Positions 1 through 12,455 of a stretch of 64,000 nt of DNA are shown in pieces (the first letter of the stretch is position 1; each line of letters starts with the position of its first letter). The notes under the pieces were generated by a model. The model was not told the origin of the DNA and did no database searches. It worked only from the letters and a program-made list of their open reading frames with translations. The position numbers and the translations under genes are program-made. The stretch is from Allacma fusca. Lineage: Eukaryota; Arthropoda; Collembola; Symphypleona; Sminthuridae. The DNA lies in assembly GCA_947179485.1 (NCBI GenBank), contig OX359245.1:23981067-24045066 (forward strand), written 5' to 3'.

Positions 1-2150
1 GATTTATTGTTGTATACTGGACATGTATAATCTTAGCCAAGTTTATGAAGTGCAATACTTCAAATTTAGTTTTAGGCTTTCAGACCGGTCTGAAATTTTA
101 ATGTTTTTTACTTCAGCATTATAAAATTTGGTGTCGTTGTCACTATAATAATCATCTACATAATGTCAAAATTATCTCACTGCTTCAATGAATTATGTAC
201 TACTACAGGAAAATCAGCAACAAGATCTTCCTGACCCTATTTTCGGACTTATAGATCCATTACAAAACACATTAATGATTCTCCTGGTATTGCAGCTGAC
301 AAATTCCATGATTACATTCAAAATTTCTGCAGTCATTTTCAGACAACACTGAATGAAATTACGGATTCTACATAAGAAATACTCAAAATAATTCGGAAAT
401 TTTCCTCTGAAACCATGTGGCAGCACTCAGCATTCTGAAACCCAAACAGGCAATAATACAAATATAAATACTGTTATCTCTGCATTGTTTTGATCTTGTT
501 TTCTGAAAAATGTTTGTAGTAATGTTACCAGTCCGTGATTTATTGGTAAAATTACTCCGATAATATTCCATGACCCCTTTTATTTGCCTCATTTAGTTTG
601 TACAATTACGTTCGGAGACGAACATTTTCCTTTCGAAAGGTCAAGAAGCAACTATGCAATGTCCCACAAATTTTGGAAGATGTTCCTGGACATTCCATTA
701 GCCCCATATTTTCTTATATACATAATTAATTACAAAATTTATTAAAATGACATTAATTCTTTTTAACAGAAAATCAGGAAAGAAACCAAACTCCGACGCT
801 TAGCTTGTATCGTATACCCTCACCCAACAATGGAAATTGTTTGCGATAAGCATTTTGTATCGAATTTATTCTAATAAATTATAACTGCGCACTATTGGAT
901 ATATTACTTAAGCGATATAATTTGCTTCATTATATCATTTCAGATGTGATTAACGAAGTGTTTCCCACTCCCAGACTGAAGCCATGACGTTGCTGCCAAA
1001 TTATTGCAATTACAAAACCAAAGCACCCGATCCAACATAGCAAGGGTATTCCAAGCAAGGGGAGTTGATTATACTCGTGTACCCGGTAATGCTGTCCAAA
1101 GGAAGAAAACGTCACTTAATCAATTATCTTTAATGCTGGTGCATCAGCTGTTGCTGGAGAATCATCTTGTGATGACGCTGAGTAGAATTGATACATAGTT
1201 TCGTTAAACTTGACCGGTAAAGTAATTGGTTTTTTGTATTTGTTATTCTGCACGTTAGATTATTTTTCTAATGCTGTGAATTCATTATGGGTTCTTATTT
1301 TGAATGTGCATTAATAAAATATTAATTGTCTAAATTTGGACTCAACCTATAATCCTTCCATTGGTAACCAAGTCGTTCAAAAATCAGCAACCTAGGCATT
1401 CAAAAATTAATTCTCAAACGAGTATCCCACGGGCACTACAATACTGGTCTATCCAAATTTTGTCATCGATGTCACCCTCCATTTGGTAGCCACTTGGTAC
1501 CCAATAAAGTATGACATACGATAAATGTTGGCATTCAACTTTTGGCTTCCGTGAAGCTTGCATTGGCATACGATTTTTGGCTTCCTGCGCCTCTCATCCA
1601 AATATCTTCCAACCAAAAATTGACACCCTAGGGTGCCAAGAGGTCATCCATGTATCGAACAAATTGGCTGCCAGCTCCGGCAAGACAATCGAGTGTGCGG
1701 GCTTTAGTCAAGTCATGGCTACCCCAAGCACCCTCGAGCGGTCGATAAAATTCCAAAATCATGCAGATTATTACGTTTCTAGGGCTTCATCTAGTTTCTT
1801 TCTCTACTGCGATTGGATAAGTATTATTACGACAACTGTACACAATTATGGAATGACTTTTCATGTTGTAATAACTCGAAAAGACAACTGCTCATCATTT
1901 TCGCCTTTATAGTTGTAATTTTAGCGGTTAATCACCTTATATGTATTATAACAGATCTAGATGTTTGTTATAATAAATCTATGTTAGCAAAAAATCTACG
2001 CAAAAAAGCGTTACTCATCATACGTACACAAATTTAAGCAATCCGGTAAAGGAAGGAAACGTTTCGAATGTATCAGTGCATATTATGGAAATAACGAACA
2101 TAATCCAAAATTGAGAAACTGTAAGAACACCCAGTACGTTAAAAGCAGGT
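1..2150. other. AT-rich intergenic stretch, nothing recognised
   Basis: No coding region, RNA gene or bounded repeat could be supported here. The longest open frame (1511-1912, plus strand, 133 codons) has no motif, skewed composition, and no splice-site or start context that would favour it. The stretch ends where the AAACCGG-word array begins. Confidence 0.5.
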
Positions 2151-2159
2151 TTTAAGACT

Positions 2160-2220
2160 TTAAAAAAACCTGGTTAAAACAAAAAAAAACCGGTTTAAAC
2201 CGAAAAAAACCGTTTTAAAC
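2160..2220. repeat. left remnant of the 19-bp AACCGGTTTAAACCG array
   Basis: A short run of degenerate AAAAAACCGGTTTAAACCG units, directly abutting the 5' LTR of the gypsy-type element. The same unit continues right after the 3' LTR at 12456, so one array has been split by the insertion. Confidence 0.8.
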
Positions 2221-2767
2221 TGTTAACCGATATTTGGTTTTGTAACACTCAATAAATGTAACGTTAACATTCATGTACATATATGTACTGTTAAGATGTA
2301 AAGTTTCCTTTAAAAAATGTGTTAGGTACTTACTTTAACCTAATATTATTGGTCAAAATGAAAACCTTTGTGAATACTGGAGGTGGGCTCTTGTGAGCTC
2401 ACCTCCGTATAAAACTTCGTGCCTCCGTAGGTACGAAGAGAGAGAGGAATTCCAGATCTCGAGCTGAACACAAGCAAGAGCACACGCAAGAGACAAACAC
2501 AGTGTATCAAATCTACGCACTATATATGAATAAAGTATATCTTGTGAGTAACTACATATACGCACATATGCGTATTATTTTTCGTATGCTGAGACACAAG
2601 CCCGAAATCCCTCACTCCAAGGCAAGTGCATCTCTGCCGTCTACATTTCCCCATCATCTCATCTCTCACACTCAATTCCATTAATATTTCCCTATTTATT
2701 TCCATAATCGGCTCTTTATTACATTATCCTCCAGTAAGAAACCATAACTACAACCAAATTCTTAACA
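2221..2767 (+). repeat. 5' LTR of the gypsy-type element
   Basis: 547 bp, starting TGTTAACC and ending TTCTTAACA. It carries a TATA-like TATAAAA at 2408-2414 and an AATAAA polyadenylation signal at 2529-2534, plus a small inverted repeat ATACGC/GCGTAT around 2557-2574. It matches the copy at 11909-12455 almost exactly. Confidence 0.95.
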
Positions 2768-2790
2768 TGGTCGAGGTACGGGTTTCGAGG
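2768..2790 (+). promoter_or_regulatory. putative primer binding site
   Basis: Immediately after the LTR terminal CA, the sequence begins TGGTCGAGGTACGGG. This is compatible with pairing to a tRNA 3' end that finishes ..CGACCA. The tRNA was not identified. Confidence 0.5.
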
Positions 2791-2942
2791 TCTCGCTAAA
2801 AAGGTTCGTACGACAATTATAAGCCTATTCTCCTTATTTTTTCGAACAAATTCTGTGCAAATATACTTGTGGCGTCAGCCGCTAAACAAAACTCTGCCCG
2901 ATTTTTCTATTATTCCTACCAAATTGTCAAACAAAAGTCTTA

Positions 2943-5644
2943 GTGGCGTCAGCCGCCGCCGAAGGCTATGCCCGAATTTTCTATAAATTGTCTCAAATTC
3001 CCCAGTGCCACATGTCACCACACGACATCAGATTTATTAGAGTAGTCGAACTCGATCAACACCCTGAATTCATCATTTGTAATAACCAGAAATATATAGC
3101 TCTATTACTCAGTGAAGCTGCTCTCGTTGAGCTTGCCTCTGAGGACCAAATACGTGCACGTGCCAAATATAGTCATCTCTCATCTACAAGAGCACTATAC
3201 CTTTACAAGTTTTACAAACTGTTTAAGCAAAAGTTGCCTCGATACGTTAACTCTGACATTGAACCACAACCAGTTGACAGAAGTGACATCAAAGTGATAC
3301 GGAAGAACATAAGCCGCATTCCTAGGTCTATCAATACTTCGACCACGACCCTGCCTGAAACCACCGTGGTGACCATCCCAGACGACATCCTCACCCACGT
3401 ACCATCAAGTGAAGGCGAAACTGACACCGAAGGACCAACACCGGAGCCCACAACACCTCTTGGAGGATTTGCGAGTTTCAACCCCAGTAGGACATCTACC
3501 CCTGCTGTCTCTTCGGGTCCCGCAGATAACGATTCGATCTTCATTACTACTCAATCAGTAAGTACAAACTTTAATTTGTCTAACAATCATACTCTCATTG
3601 GCACACCCGTCGCTCCACGTCCACAACCCACGTCATCTCGTCTTTTTGCATCCCGAGACCTTCTCGAAGACATCGCACAGAAACTCGTTGATGACATCAA
3701 AACCAAGCAAGAAATCGACTCCTCAGGGACGAGTATCCTTACCTACGCTCATTACCAACAATTACTCTATGATCTACAACTAACTACAGAGGTTACAACC
3801 GACGGTACCTTCCTCAACACCAGAGAAACATTTACAAAAATAGTAGCACGAATCCTCCGCATCTTTACACTTTGGCAGACTAATTCAACTGAATTTGCAC
3901 CCATCATTGAAGAAATCGAGGACATCCAAACTTCATTACTAGCTCAAGAATTTTGTCCAACCGTAACTACTACTCCAGTCACAACAACTACTCCTTCCGT
4001 GTCCACTACTAAGACCCCTACCTTTGTTATCGAAACACACAGCTACACGCCTGTAATCCTCGCCTGGACCACACGACTACAAGCTGACCACAACTCCACT
4101 CAGGACATTGCCCATCTTCTCAGTTACGCATCTTACTTAGGCCTAGTACAGGAATTTAATCTCGCATCCAAATATACCCACAACCACTGTCATTTTTCCT
4201 CTCAGCAAGCCTACAAAGAAGGACTCTTTCTTTTAGACCAGGAATTTATTTCCATTGCTACTCAAACCTACCCGGACATTTTTTCCGCTCCCGTCACTAA
4301 TCCAGACAATCACACCAATAATCATTCTCATACAGCTCCCCAGGACAATACCGCTGTTCTCATTCCTGACGTTGACACCACCGCCGCGTACGACAGTGAC
4401 AATCCTATCTATAATATTAACGTAACCCCCCCACCTCTTTCAGATTCAAACTCTGATTCAGGGTCACTCCACTCTGAATCTCTCCATTTCACCACTGCCA
4501 CCAACAGCTCTTCCTCCTCTCGTTCCACTTCTCCTATTCCAACTCCTCCACCTATTCCTCCAAATATTCCTACAAAAAATCCTACAATGGACTACAACCG
4601 TTTCCTTTTCGATAAGCCAACCTATCCTTCCTAAATTTCATCCGAAGAGCTTTCTGAACTCCTGTTAAGATGTGACGATTTCTTCAACACATTTGTAACA
4701 GACGATAAAATGAAGAAATCGTATGTGTATCGTAAACTATCCGATGCTACTAAAACAGGCAAAGATTAATTGGCTCATTACTACAACCTCACATCTACGT
4801 CCCGTCAAACGTACGCACAGTATAGAGATGAAATTTTGAATAAAATGCCCAGAGACATTCCCGACAGAAAAAGCAAACTTTTGGACGCCCTATCTATGAC
4901 ACCATATCCACACGAACCGCCCACCAAGTTTGTGTTAAGAGTTAAGTCTGCTGCAAGCACAGACTGGTCCACATTTCCAGAGGCTACTACAGTGCAAACG
5001 CTGTTAGAAAAACTCGACACCACCGTCAAAATTTTCATCACAAGCAAGAATCTGAAAATTAAAAACTTCAATCATCTCTTGGACGCCCTACGAGACTATG
5101 AATCATGCACAACTCCCCATACAGACCATAATGCTGTTACTCTTGCAACTCCGGTTCTTCCTACATCATTAGAAAAACCCTGGCCACGCTTCTAGAGAAG
5201 ATTGAGAAATTAGAAGCTAAAGAAACTCCCATTATGGCAGTCACTCAACATGCTCAGCCACAGCGCTCAGAGTACAACAACTTTCAACCCGGACTAGGTT
5301 CTATTATTCAACGAACCTACACGTGTTACAAGTGTAACCAAACCGGCCACACAGCACGGTATTGCCCAACTCAGCCTACTCAACCTCAAAATCCAGCTTC
5401 TCAATCCCCAGAAATTTGCGGTCGTTGCTCCCGTCCAGGCCATCATGCTAACCGTTGCAGACAGCCAGTTGCTATACACTACCAACAATTTCCACAATAT
5501 ATGCAACGACGACGTGAAGAAAGACAACAGCAACTACAGAACCAGCCTTTAAACTCCAACGGGCAGGCTCCACAAGGCCTGCCCCGACGCCAGCTTCTGC
5601 CTATACAAGCTGCAGACCACCAAAACTCACAAGACACCCACTAA
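2943..5644 (+). CDS. gag-like region of the gypsy-type element
   Basis: The region starts with a long hydrophilic frame rich in Ser, Thr and Pro (about 560 codons from 2943). A helical, capsid-like stretch lies around 4650-5190, followed by two CCHC zinc knuckles between about 5320 and 5470 (CYKCNQTGHTARYC and CGRCSRPGHHANRC). The knuckles identify the nucleocapsid end of Gag. The family role is to form the particle and package RNA. The region looks interrupted in about two or three places. The N-terminal third resembles no domain I can name. Confidence 0.75.
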
Positions 5645-5699
5645 TAATTCCTTCCATTACTACTCAATGTACTACTAACATCAGTGTACACTCACTCTC

Positions 5700-6630
5700 C
5701 TGTTCCCTGAAAATCATTGTAAGTATAAACGGTATAAGCCTCCCGTGTCTTATCGACACAGGAGCAGCTGCTTCGTTGATCCATCCATCATACGTACCTC
5801 AAGGCACACACATCACCAAGACCAATCTCACACTCATAGATGCCTCAGGAAATCACATGCCCAATACAGGACTCGCCCTTGTAAAAATCAAGATAGGACA
5901 CTGTACATTTCTACACCCTTTCATAATTGCTCCTTCCACGGCACTTCGCTGCATCTTGGGAACAGACTTCTTATATTCTAAAGGAGGATTCCTTATCAAC
6001 ACTGAGAAAAATATCCTATTCAACAAATTCACAGGAAACATCCCGTTAATTCATACTCTCGTACAACACGACAATGCACTTAAAGAACAATGCGAAATTC
6101 CAGTAAAACCCATAGCCATTTCATCAACCAGAACAAACCTGTCCCATAACTCTCATTTTCACAAAGACCAGGATGCTAACTTCCTGCCCAACCCTTGCTT
6201 CTCATTCTCTACACCACCTGTGACCTCTTTTCCAGTCTCTACGTCTACTCAAACTCTTCCTATTTTTCAAGATACAGCTTCGCAGACAATTTCTACAACG
6301 AAAATTCAACCTCAACATGGAGTTAAATATTCCCCACCTCAAGGAAAATATTCTCCAACTCCAGACATGTCTTCTGATGAGACAGACCAGGAATACTTCC
6401 ATCGCTCAACCCATCCACTTCGCCGACGTATTTCTACCTCCCGAAGAATTACTCTCAAAACTACACCTACTACCATATCATCTGTCTCAGCTAAACCTCC
6501 TACAACGTCCAAAATTACAACAATTCCTATTCTGTGTTTCCAATACCATGGAAGACGATGTTCTCCGCGTCCATGGAACACAGGTTATTTCACCCAGGTC
6601 TCATGCAACCATTGCCACCATACACTCCAT
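5700..6630 (+). CDS. retroviral-type aspartic protease region
   Basis: The active-site motif CLIDTGAAASLI is encoded at about 5749-5784, and the typical downstream ILGTDFL motif at about 5953-5973. This arrangement is that of gypsy-type pepsin-like proteases, which process Gag and Pol. A Ser/Thr/Pro-rich linker follows before the reverse transcriptase. Confidence 0.85.
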
Positions 6631-6803
6631 TGACCAAACTTCGCCTGTATATTTCCAACCTCATGACTCCTTGCATACACAATTCCATATTCTTGCTCCT
6701 CATGCAATACTCAGTCCTGAATCTAAATTCTTCCTTCTCACAAATCCAACTTCTATGACTATTACCTTACCAGATGGTTTGGGCCTCGGAAATTTAACCA
6801 ATT

Positions 6804-9800
6804 TTGACACATGATAATTCTATGCAACCGATACATATCAATGCGATCAATACTTCCCAATTGGAAACTGAAATAGCATCATTTAAAATCAATCCAGATC
6901 TACACACTGATGATCAAACTAAACTCCGTTCATTGTTAAGAGAATACAGGAACGCTTTTGCTTTCCACCCCCATGAGCTCGGAAAGTGTTCCACGATTCC
7001 ATTCCGAGTTGAACTACAATCTGGAGGCATAGTAGCTCATAAGCCCTATAAGACCTCCTCATACCAGGATGCCATCATTGACGCCGAAGTTAAAAAGTTA
7101 ATCGATAACGACATCATTGAGCCATCAACGTCACCCTTCTCCAGTCCTGTGATCATTGTTTTTAAAAAACCAAATGACCAGGGAGTCCGCAAGCCTCGCA
7201 TGGTCATTGATTTCCGATCCCTCAACGCCATCACTAAACCTATGCATTGGCCCCTGCCCAGCATTGACGAGATTCTCCGTCGTCTCCAGAATAAAAAGTA
7301 TTTTTCAACTCTAGACCTCGCGTCAGGGTTCCATCAGATAACGGTGGAACCCGCCTCCAGAGAAAAACTCAGCTTCATCACCAGAAATGGACAGTATCAG
7401 TATAAGGACATGCCATTTGGAACACGCAACTCCCCCTCTCATTTTTGCCGGGTGATAGATGTTATTCTGGCAGATCTCAAATACAATACCGCTCTAGCAT
7501 ATGTTGATGACATTGTCGTTGCTAGCCAAACTATTGACGAGCATATTTCTAAACTCAGGAAAATCTTCATACGCTTTGCCCAGCATAACCTCAAGTTTGA
7601 ACCAACCAAATGTAAATTTGGTTACGAACAAATAAATCTACTCGGCTTCACCATCAATGCCTATGGAATTCAGCCCTACGATGATAACCTTAATGGTTTA
7701 CGGATGATGCCAGTTCCAACTAACATCACTACGGTCCAGTCCTTTCTCGGAATGGCTAACTTCTTTCGAAGATTTGTGCCCAACTTTGCACATATAGCAG
7801 CACCATTACGAGAACTCACAAAAAAGAACACCCCGTTCCTGTGGACTCACGAATGTGATCAAGCATTTCAAACCCTAAAAAATCTCTTATTATGCAAACC
7901 AGTCTTGGCACACTATGATCCCCAAAAGGAAACATTTTTATATACAGACGCCTCCTACCAAGGACTTGGAGCTTACATGACACAACTTCATCCCGATGGT
8001 TTAGAACATCCAGTTTTCTTCCTCAGCAGGCGTTTAAATAAATATGAGGCTAAGTATCATATACGACTTTTAGAACTTCTGGCCATTACATGGCCAGTCA
8101 TGAAGCTAAAGGAGTACTTACTTGGGATACACTTTACAGTGCGAACAGATCATCACAGCTTATGCTACATCATGAAGAGTAAGGATAGCTTGGATCCCAA
8201 GCTACAACGACTGCAACTTCTACTGATGCCCTACGACGTTACTATAAAATATGTCAAGGGTACAACTCATAAGGTCGCCGATTGCCTCAGCCGCAATCCT
8301 TTCCAAGAGCCAACACACTCCCAGACCGACGATGAAGCATGTCTCTCCATTCATACCGTAGACATTGGTACTCTCCAACAAGAACAAGCAAAAGATCCAG
8401 CACTCATGGATATTATTAATAAGCTTCCAACAAATTGGAGACTACGTTCAACGTACGCCTTATCCAACAATATCTTGTATAAACATAACAAAAAACTTGG
8501 AGAAAAATCTCTCCTAATGATTCCACAACACATGATCCCAGATATAATTAAACGCCACCATAACCCCGTGTCCCACACAGGACACACCAAAGCTCTGAAG
8601 GAAATCCAACAACATTACTACTGGAAAACAATGAGTAACGATATCAAAACATTTATACAATCATGTACATTTTGTCAAGAAAGAAAATCTCCCCGTGGCC
8701 AAAAACAGCCAGGCGAGTTCCAGTTTCTTCCCATCCCACTTAGACCCTTCGAAAGGATTCAAATGGACGTCCAAGGGCCACTTACTAATAATGAAAGACG
8801 CCCAAGATATATAATCACTGCCATCTGCTACCTAACTAAATTCCTCGTAGCTGATGTCGTGGCCACAGCAGACGCTAACGCCATTGCAAAATTTATTTTG
8901 AACAAAATCGCATCCGTATATTCCCTCCCCGAAATCATACAGTCAGATCGAGGGACAGAATTTAACAATGCCGTCATTACAGAACTTTCCAAAATATTTG
9001 ATTTTAAAATGAAATATAGTACTGCTTTCCACCCCCAAAGTCAGGGATTAATTGAGAGATCACATCAGACATTAGGTGATTGCATTGCTATGTACAGAGC
9101 GGAAAATAAGGCCGACTGGCCCCAAGCCATTCCAGCAATTACATTCCATCTCAACAATACTCAGCACAGCTCCCACGGTTTTACACCATTCTATGTGCTG
9201 CATGGTTTTCATGCACGCACCCCACTGAGAAATGCATTTCCTACTTTTACTCCAGAAAACCGGAATGTCCAAGACCTGACTGTTTTATGGAAGACTACCC
9301 ATGAAATTTTAACCCGTCATAGAGAAAAGTACGCTGAACGCGTAAATAAATCTAAACGAACAGTAAATTACAACATCGGAGATAATGTACTCCTTCAACA
9401 TACTTCAGTCCAACCTGGAACGAGTACAAAGTTACTCCCACGATGGAAAGGACCATTTTCTGTTATTGACCAACCCTCTGAAGTCAACTATACTATTAGA
9501 GGATCTGTTAATAATACTGTCAAAACCCTAACAGTACACGTTTCACGATTGAAACTATACTATGAACGTCCTGACACGTTCAATAAAACATCTCTGCTCA
9601 ATAATGACTATACACCTCCCGAGCATGAACCTTCTACCACTCTACAGCACATTCATAACGAAATCACTGCATCTACAGGAGATCCACCTTCTCCAGACCC
9701 GGACATTATTCCTGAAATTATTTCTGAACAGCCCTCAGGTCAGCCTGACATTATTCTTGAACCAAATTTACCCACACATGAAGATCACGCATTCCCATTA

Positions 9801-10145
9801 CGGGATACAGTGCCTCCATTCCCCGTTCAACAAACTTCTACAATTCCTCCAGCAATTCAAGAGCAGCCTCATAAACCTACCTATAGAGAAGCACTGTTGT
9901 CTGCACCTAAAAATTCCACTGTGGAAATTCCTCATTCCTCCTCTATAACAATTCCTACTAAACGTGTTAGGAGAACCCAACAACAGCTCTTGGAACAAGA
10001 GTCTCAACAAATATTATCCACCGATTTTTATTCCCGTCAAGATTCGGAATTTAGACGTAGCACAAGAACCAATATCCAGGCTATGGATAACTTATTCAAC
10101 TTCACAACGGTTAGCCCTACCAATAGTCACAATTATCAGCTATAA
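6804..10145 (+). CDS. pol: reverse transcriptase, RNase H, integrase
   Basis: A frame of about 1,113 codons that looks whole. RT motifs in order include RMVIDFRSLN, LDLASGFHQI, MPFGTRNSP and the catalytic YVDD (near 7500-7515), followed by FLGMANFFRRFVPNFA. RNase H starts near LYTDASYQGLGAY (about 7940). The integrase has an HHCC zinc-binding region (about 8560-8690), a catalytic core with IQMDVQGPL, SDRGTEF and GLIERSHQ, and a GPF-type C-terminal module (RWKGPF near 9443-9460). The last 150 or so residues are Pro/Ser/Thr-rich. The order RT-RH-IN places it in Ty3/gypsy rather than copia. Clade assignment was not possible by eye. Confidence 0.95.
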   Translation: MTHDNSMQPIHINAINTSQLETEIASFKINPDLHTDDQTKLRSLLREYRNAFAFHPHELGKCSTIPFRVELQSGGIVAHKPYKTSSYQDAIIDAEVKKLIDNDIIEPSTSPFSSPVIIVFKKPNDQGVRKPRMVIDFRSLNAITKPMHWPLPSIDEILRRLQNKKYFSTLDLASGFHQITVEPASREKLSFITRNGQYQYKDMPFGTRNSPSHFCRVIDVILADLKYNTALAYVDDIVVASQTIDEHISKLRKIFIRFAQHNLKFEPTKCKFGYEQINLLGFTINAYGIQPYDDNLNGLRMMPVPTNITTVQSFLGMANFFRRFVPNFAHIAAPLRELTKKNTPFLWTHECDQAFQTLKNLLLCKPVLAHYDPQKETFLYTDASYQGLGAYMTQLHPDGLEHPVFFLSRRLNKYEAKYHIRLLELLAITWPVMKLKEYLLGIHFTVRTDHHSLCYIMKSKDSLDPKLQRLQLLLMPYDVTIKYVKGTTHKVADCLSRNPFQEPTHSQTDDEACLSIHTVDIGTLQQEQAKDPALMDIINKLPTNWRLRSTYALSNNILYKHNKKLGEKSLLMIPQHMIPDIIKRHHNPVSHTGHTKALKEIQQHYYWKTMSNDIKTFIQSCTFCQERKSPRGQKQPGEFQFLPIPLRPFERIQMDVQGPLTNNERRPRYIITAICYLTKFLVADVVATADANAIAKFILNKIASVYSLPEIIQSDRGTEFNNAVITELSKIFDFKMKYSTAFHPQSQGLIERSHQTLGDCIAMYRAENKADWPQAIPAITFHLNNTQHSSHGFTPFYVLHGFHARTPLRNAFPTFTPENRNVQDLTVLWKTTHEILTRHREKYAERVNKSKRTVNYNIGDNVLLQHTSVQPGTSTKLLPRWKGPFSVIDQPSEVNYTIRGSVNNTVKTLTVHVSRLKLYYERPDTFNKTSLLNNDYTPPEHEPSTTLQHIHNEITASTGDPPSPDPDIIPEIISEQPSGQPDIILEPNLPTHEDHAFPLRDTVPPFPVQQTSTIPPAIQEQPHKPTYREALLSAPKNSTVEIPHSSSITIPTKRVRRTQQQLLEQESQQILSTDFYSRQDSEFRRSTRTNIQAMDNLFNFTTVSPTNSHNYQL

Positions 10146-11908
10146 ATTCATAAAACCTTGGGTCCAACTCCATTTGCAAATATATGCTCTATGCTCAGCA
10201 AAATTCATAAACAAACCCGTCAATTACAAAACAGTTTTATTCCATACACAACACATACAACTCCCATTTCGGAGTCGTTTACAAATCCCAAATTCCATAC
10301 GCTCCATAAGGCTACTCTAGGTTCACTGACCTCTCTTGACCTCAAAAAATTTACAAGTCTTTATTGCCGAAAAATTTTGGCGTGACCCGTATACGGTCAT
10401 ACCACCCGAGGGTTTCCCCCCCAACCCCCCCTAAGTGGAAGGTCACCCCTCCCTCACGAGGTGACCCTTCCCCCTTGAGCATCAGCCCTTCTAAAGGTAT
10501 CACATGATGACCTGTCTTCTTCAACTAACCAGAAGTACTGTATCAAGATAAACTAAAGAAAAAAATCAAAATAATAATCTGTGCCTTTTCAAAGGTCACA
10601 TCCTCGGTCATCTGTTTCCATTCCATGTACAATGAACTTGTCCCACATTATTAAACACTAGCTTGCCATTACCAGGCAAAGGTCCCCGAGTCACTCTGAG
10701 CACTTGGACCGCAATTTAATAAATTGAACCCTCAAGCATCTACTGCTCATAATGTGAACACACAATACATTGTACAATCACCAACTTCATCAACAGATTC
10801 CCTGGATCTACGAATTGCAAGGGCAAGACAACCGCAGACCCGTACTCCTAACAAATATAAAAAATCAAGAAAGAACAGAAGAACACTGTACGAAGAACAA
10901 ATAATATTATTTGGAACTTCACAATATCTTCAATGATGATCAGCACCAGCACACAGATTTCCGTTGTCACCCTGTAACATTACAAACCCTGCATTATAAT
11001 TTTATTCTGAGAAAAATACTAATGTGCACATTTCTTTCTGAGTTCCAGCGAAGTTCCTCACTCACTTTTGCAGACTTCACAACATGACCCACATTCCCGG
11101 ATGTTCAGGTCAGCACCCTCTATGATGACAGCTACAACTGCAAGCACACATGGGACGCCATGACATTTGCAAGTCAGCTCCAGCCAGAAAATACAAAAAA
11201 AAATATATTATATTTAATAACTAACAATTTTTCCTAGCTTCACAAACACTTTCACATACTTCTCACACATCACATTCTTATGTTACACACTTAGAAATTT
11301 TTGTCTTAATTCTATACCTATGTACTATGAGCTGCAGCTCCCAACACATTTTTCTTCATTTCCAGAAATTGTAATTGATCACTACATTTCGACACTTCCA
11401 ATTAGACACCCTATATACACACAAAATTTCTGTAAAATCTGTTATACACACACTTTAAAGTTCATACTATAAGCTCTTTTTCAATTTCAATCTCACTAAC
11501 CCAATACAAAATTGTTACTCACCTTATATGACGTCTCCATCTTGCGAATCTCCTCTCCAAATTTTACTCAATTCCGTCTGATTAATTCTGGGGACAGAAT
11601 TTTCTGCCACTCCAGGAAGCGTATACTAACTGTTTGTTCTAATACCGTCTAAAACTAACACTGTTCTAATGCAAATGTATATTTTAATACGAATATTGTA
11701 TGTTGGAATGATAATATTTCAAAGAATAACCTTTGTGGAGAATAGTTTTCGAGTTCAAACTCCAACAGCAAAAGAAGACGAGTGAAAAAAGAAACTACGT
11801 CGTCCCAGTTCAAGATAGAAGCGGACTAAAATACCAACGGTACAAAAAATCTGTTACAGTTCCTACCCTTTTAAACAATGGGGACATTGTTTCCCCTTCC
11901 CGGTAGAA
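10146..11908 (+). other. long 3' untranslated region of the gypsy-type element
   Basis: About 1.76 kb between the pol frame and the 3' LTR with no convincing coding potential. It contains a GC-rich hairpin near 10439-10472 (arms AAGGTCACC / GGTGACCCTT). The bases just before the 3' LTR are not a strong polypurine tract. The length could reflect loss of an additional frame, but nothing in the sequence shows what that was. Confidence 0.6.
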
Positions 11909-12455
11909 TGTTAACCGATATTTGGTTTTGTAACACTCAATAAATGTAACGTTAACATTCATGTACATATATGTACTGTTAAGATGTAAAGTTTCCTTTA
12001 AAAAATGTGTTAGGTACTTACTTTAACCTAATATTATTGGTCAAAATGAAAACCTTTGTGAATACTGGAGGTGGGCTCTTGTGAGCTCACCTCCGTATAA
12101 AATTTCGTGCCTCCGTAGGTACGAAGAGAGAGAGGAATTCCAGATCTCGAGCTGAACACAAGCAAGAGCACACGCAAGAGACAAACACAGTGTATCAAAT
12201 CTACGCACTATATATGAATAAAGTATATCTTGTGAGTAACTACATATACGCACATATGCGTATTATTTTTCGTATGCTGAGACACAAGCCCGAAATCCCT
12301 CACTCCAAGGCAAGTGCATCTCTGCCGTCTACATTTCCCCATCATCTCAGCTCTCACACTCAATTCCATTAATATTTCCCTATTTATTTCCATAATCGGC
12401 TCTTTATTACATTATCATCCAGTAAGAAACCATAACTACAACCAAATTCTTAACA
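11909..12455 (+). repeat. 3' LTR of the gypsy-type element
   Basis: 547 bp, nearly identical to the 5' LTR, with TATAAAA at 12096-12102 and AATAAA at 12217-12222. It is followed directly by AAAC and the continuation of the 19-bp array. Confidence 0.95.

Larger units (their letters stand above)
2221..12455 (+). mobile_element. Ty3/gypsy-type LTR retrotransposon, young
   Basis: Two 547-bp LTRs with TGTTAA...TTAACA ends bound an element of about 10.2 kb in the order gag (two CCHC knuckles), aspartic protease, RT, RNase H, integrase, typical of Ty3/gypsy. A 4-bp target duplication AAAC flanks it (2217-2220 and 12456-12459), the size expected of this group. The LTRs differ at about three positions in 547 (roughly 0.5%), so insertion was recent. 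The sequence after the left LTR begins TGG (2768), as expected of a tRNA primer site, but the tRNA could not be named. The gag part looks broken in about two or three places, while the RT-integrase frame looks whole. No env-like frame is evident; about 1.7 kb of non-coding sequence precedes the 3' LTR. Confidence 0.93.

Noticed and set aside
1511-1912. Open frame of 133 codons on the plus strand
   Set aside because: No domain, no splice or promoter context, no repeat-independent support; chance length is plausible in this sequence.
10146-11908. Envelope gene in the first gypsy-type element
   Set aside because: Only short frames without hydrophobic segments or signal peptide are visible.
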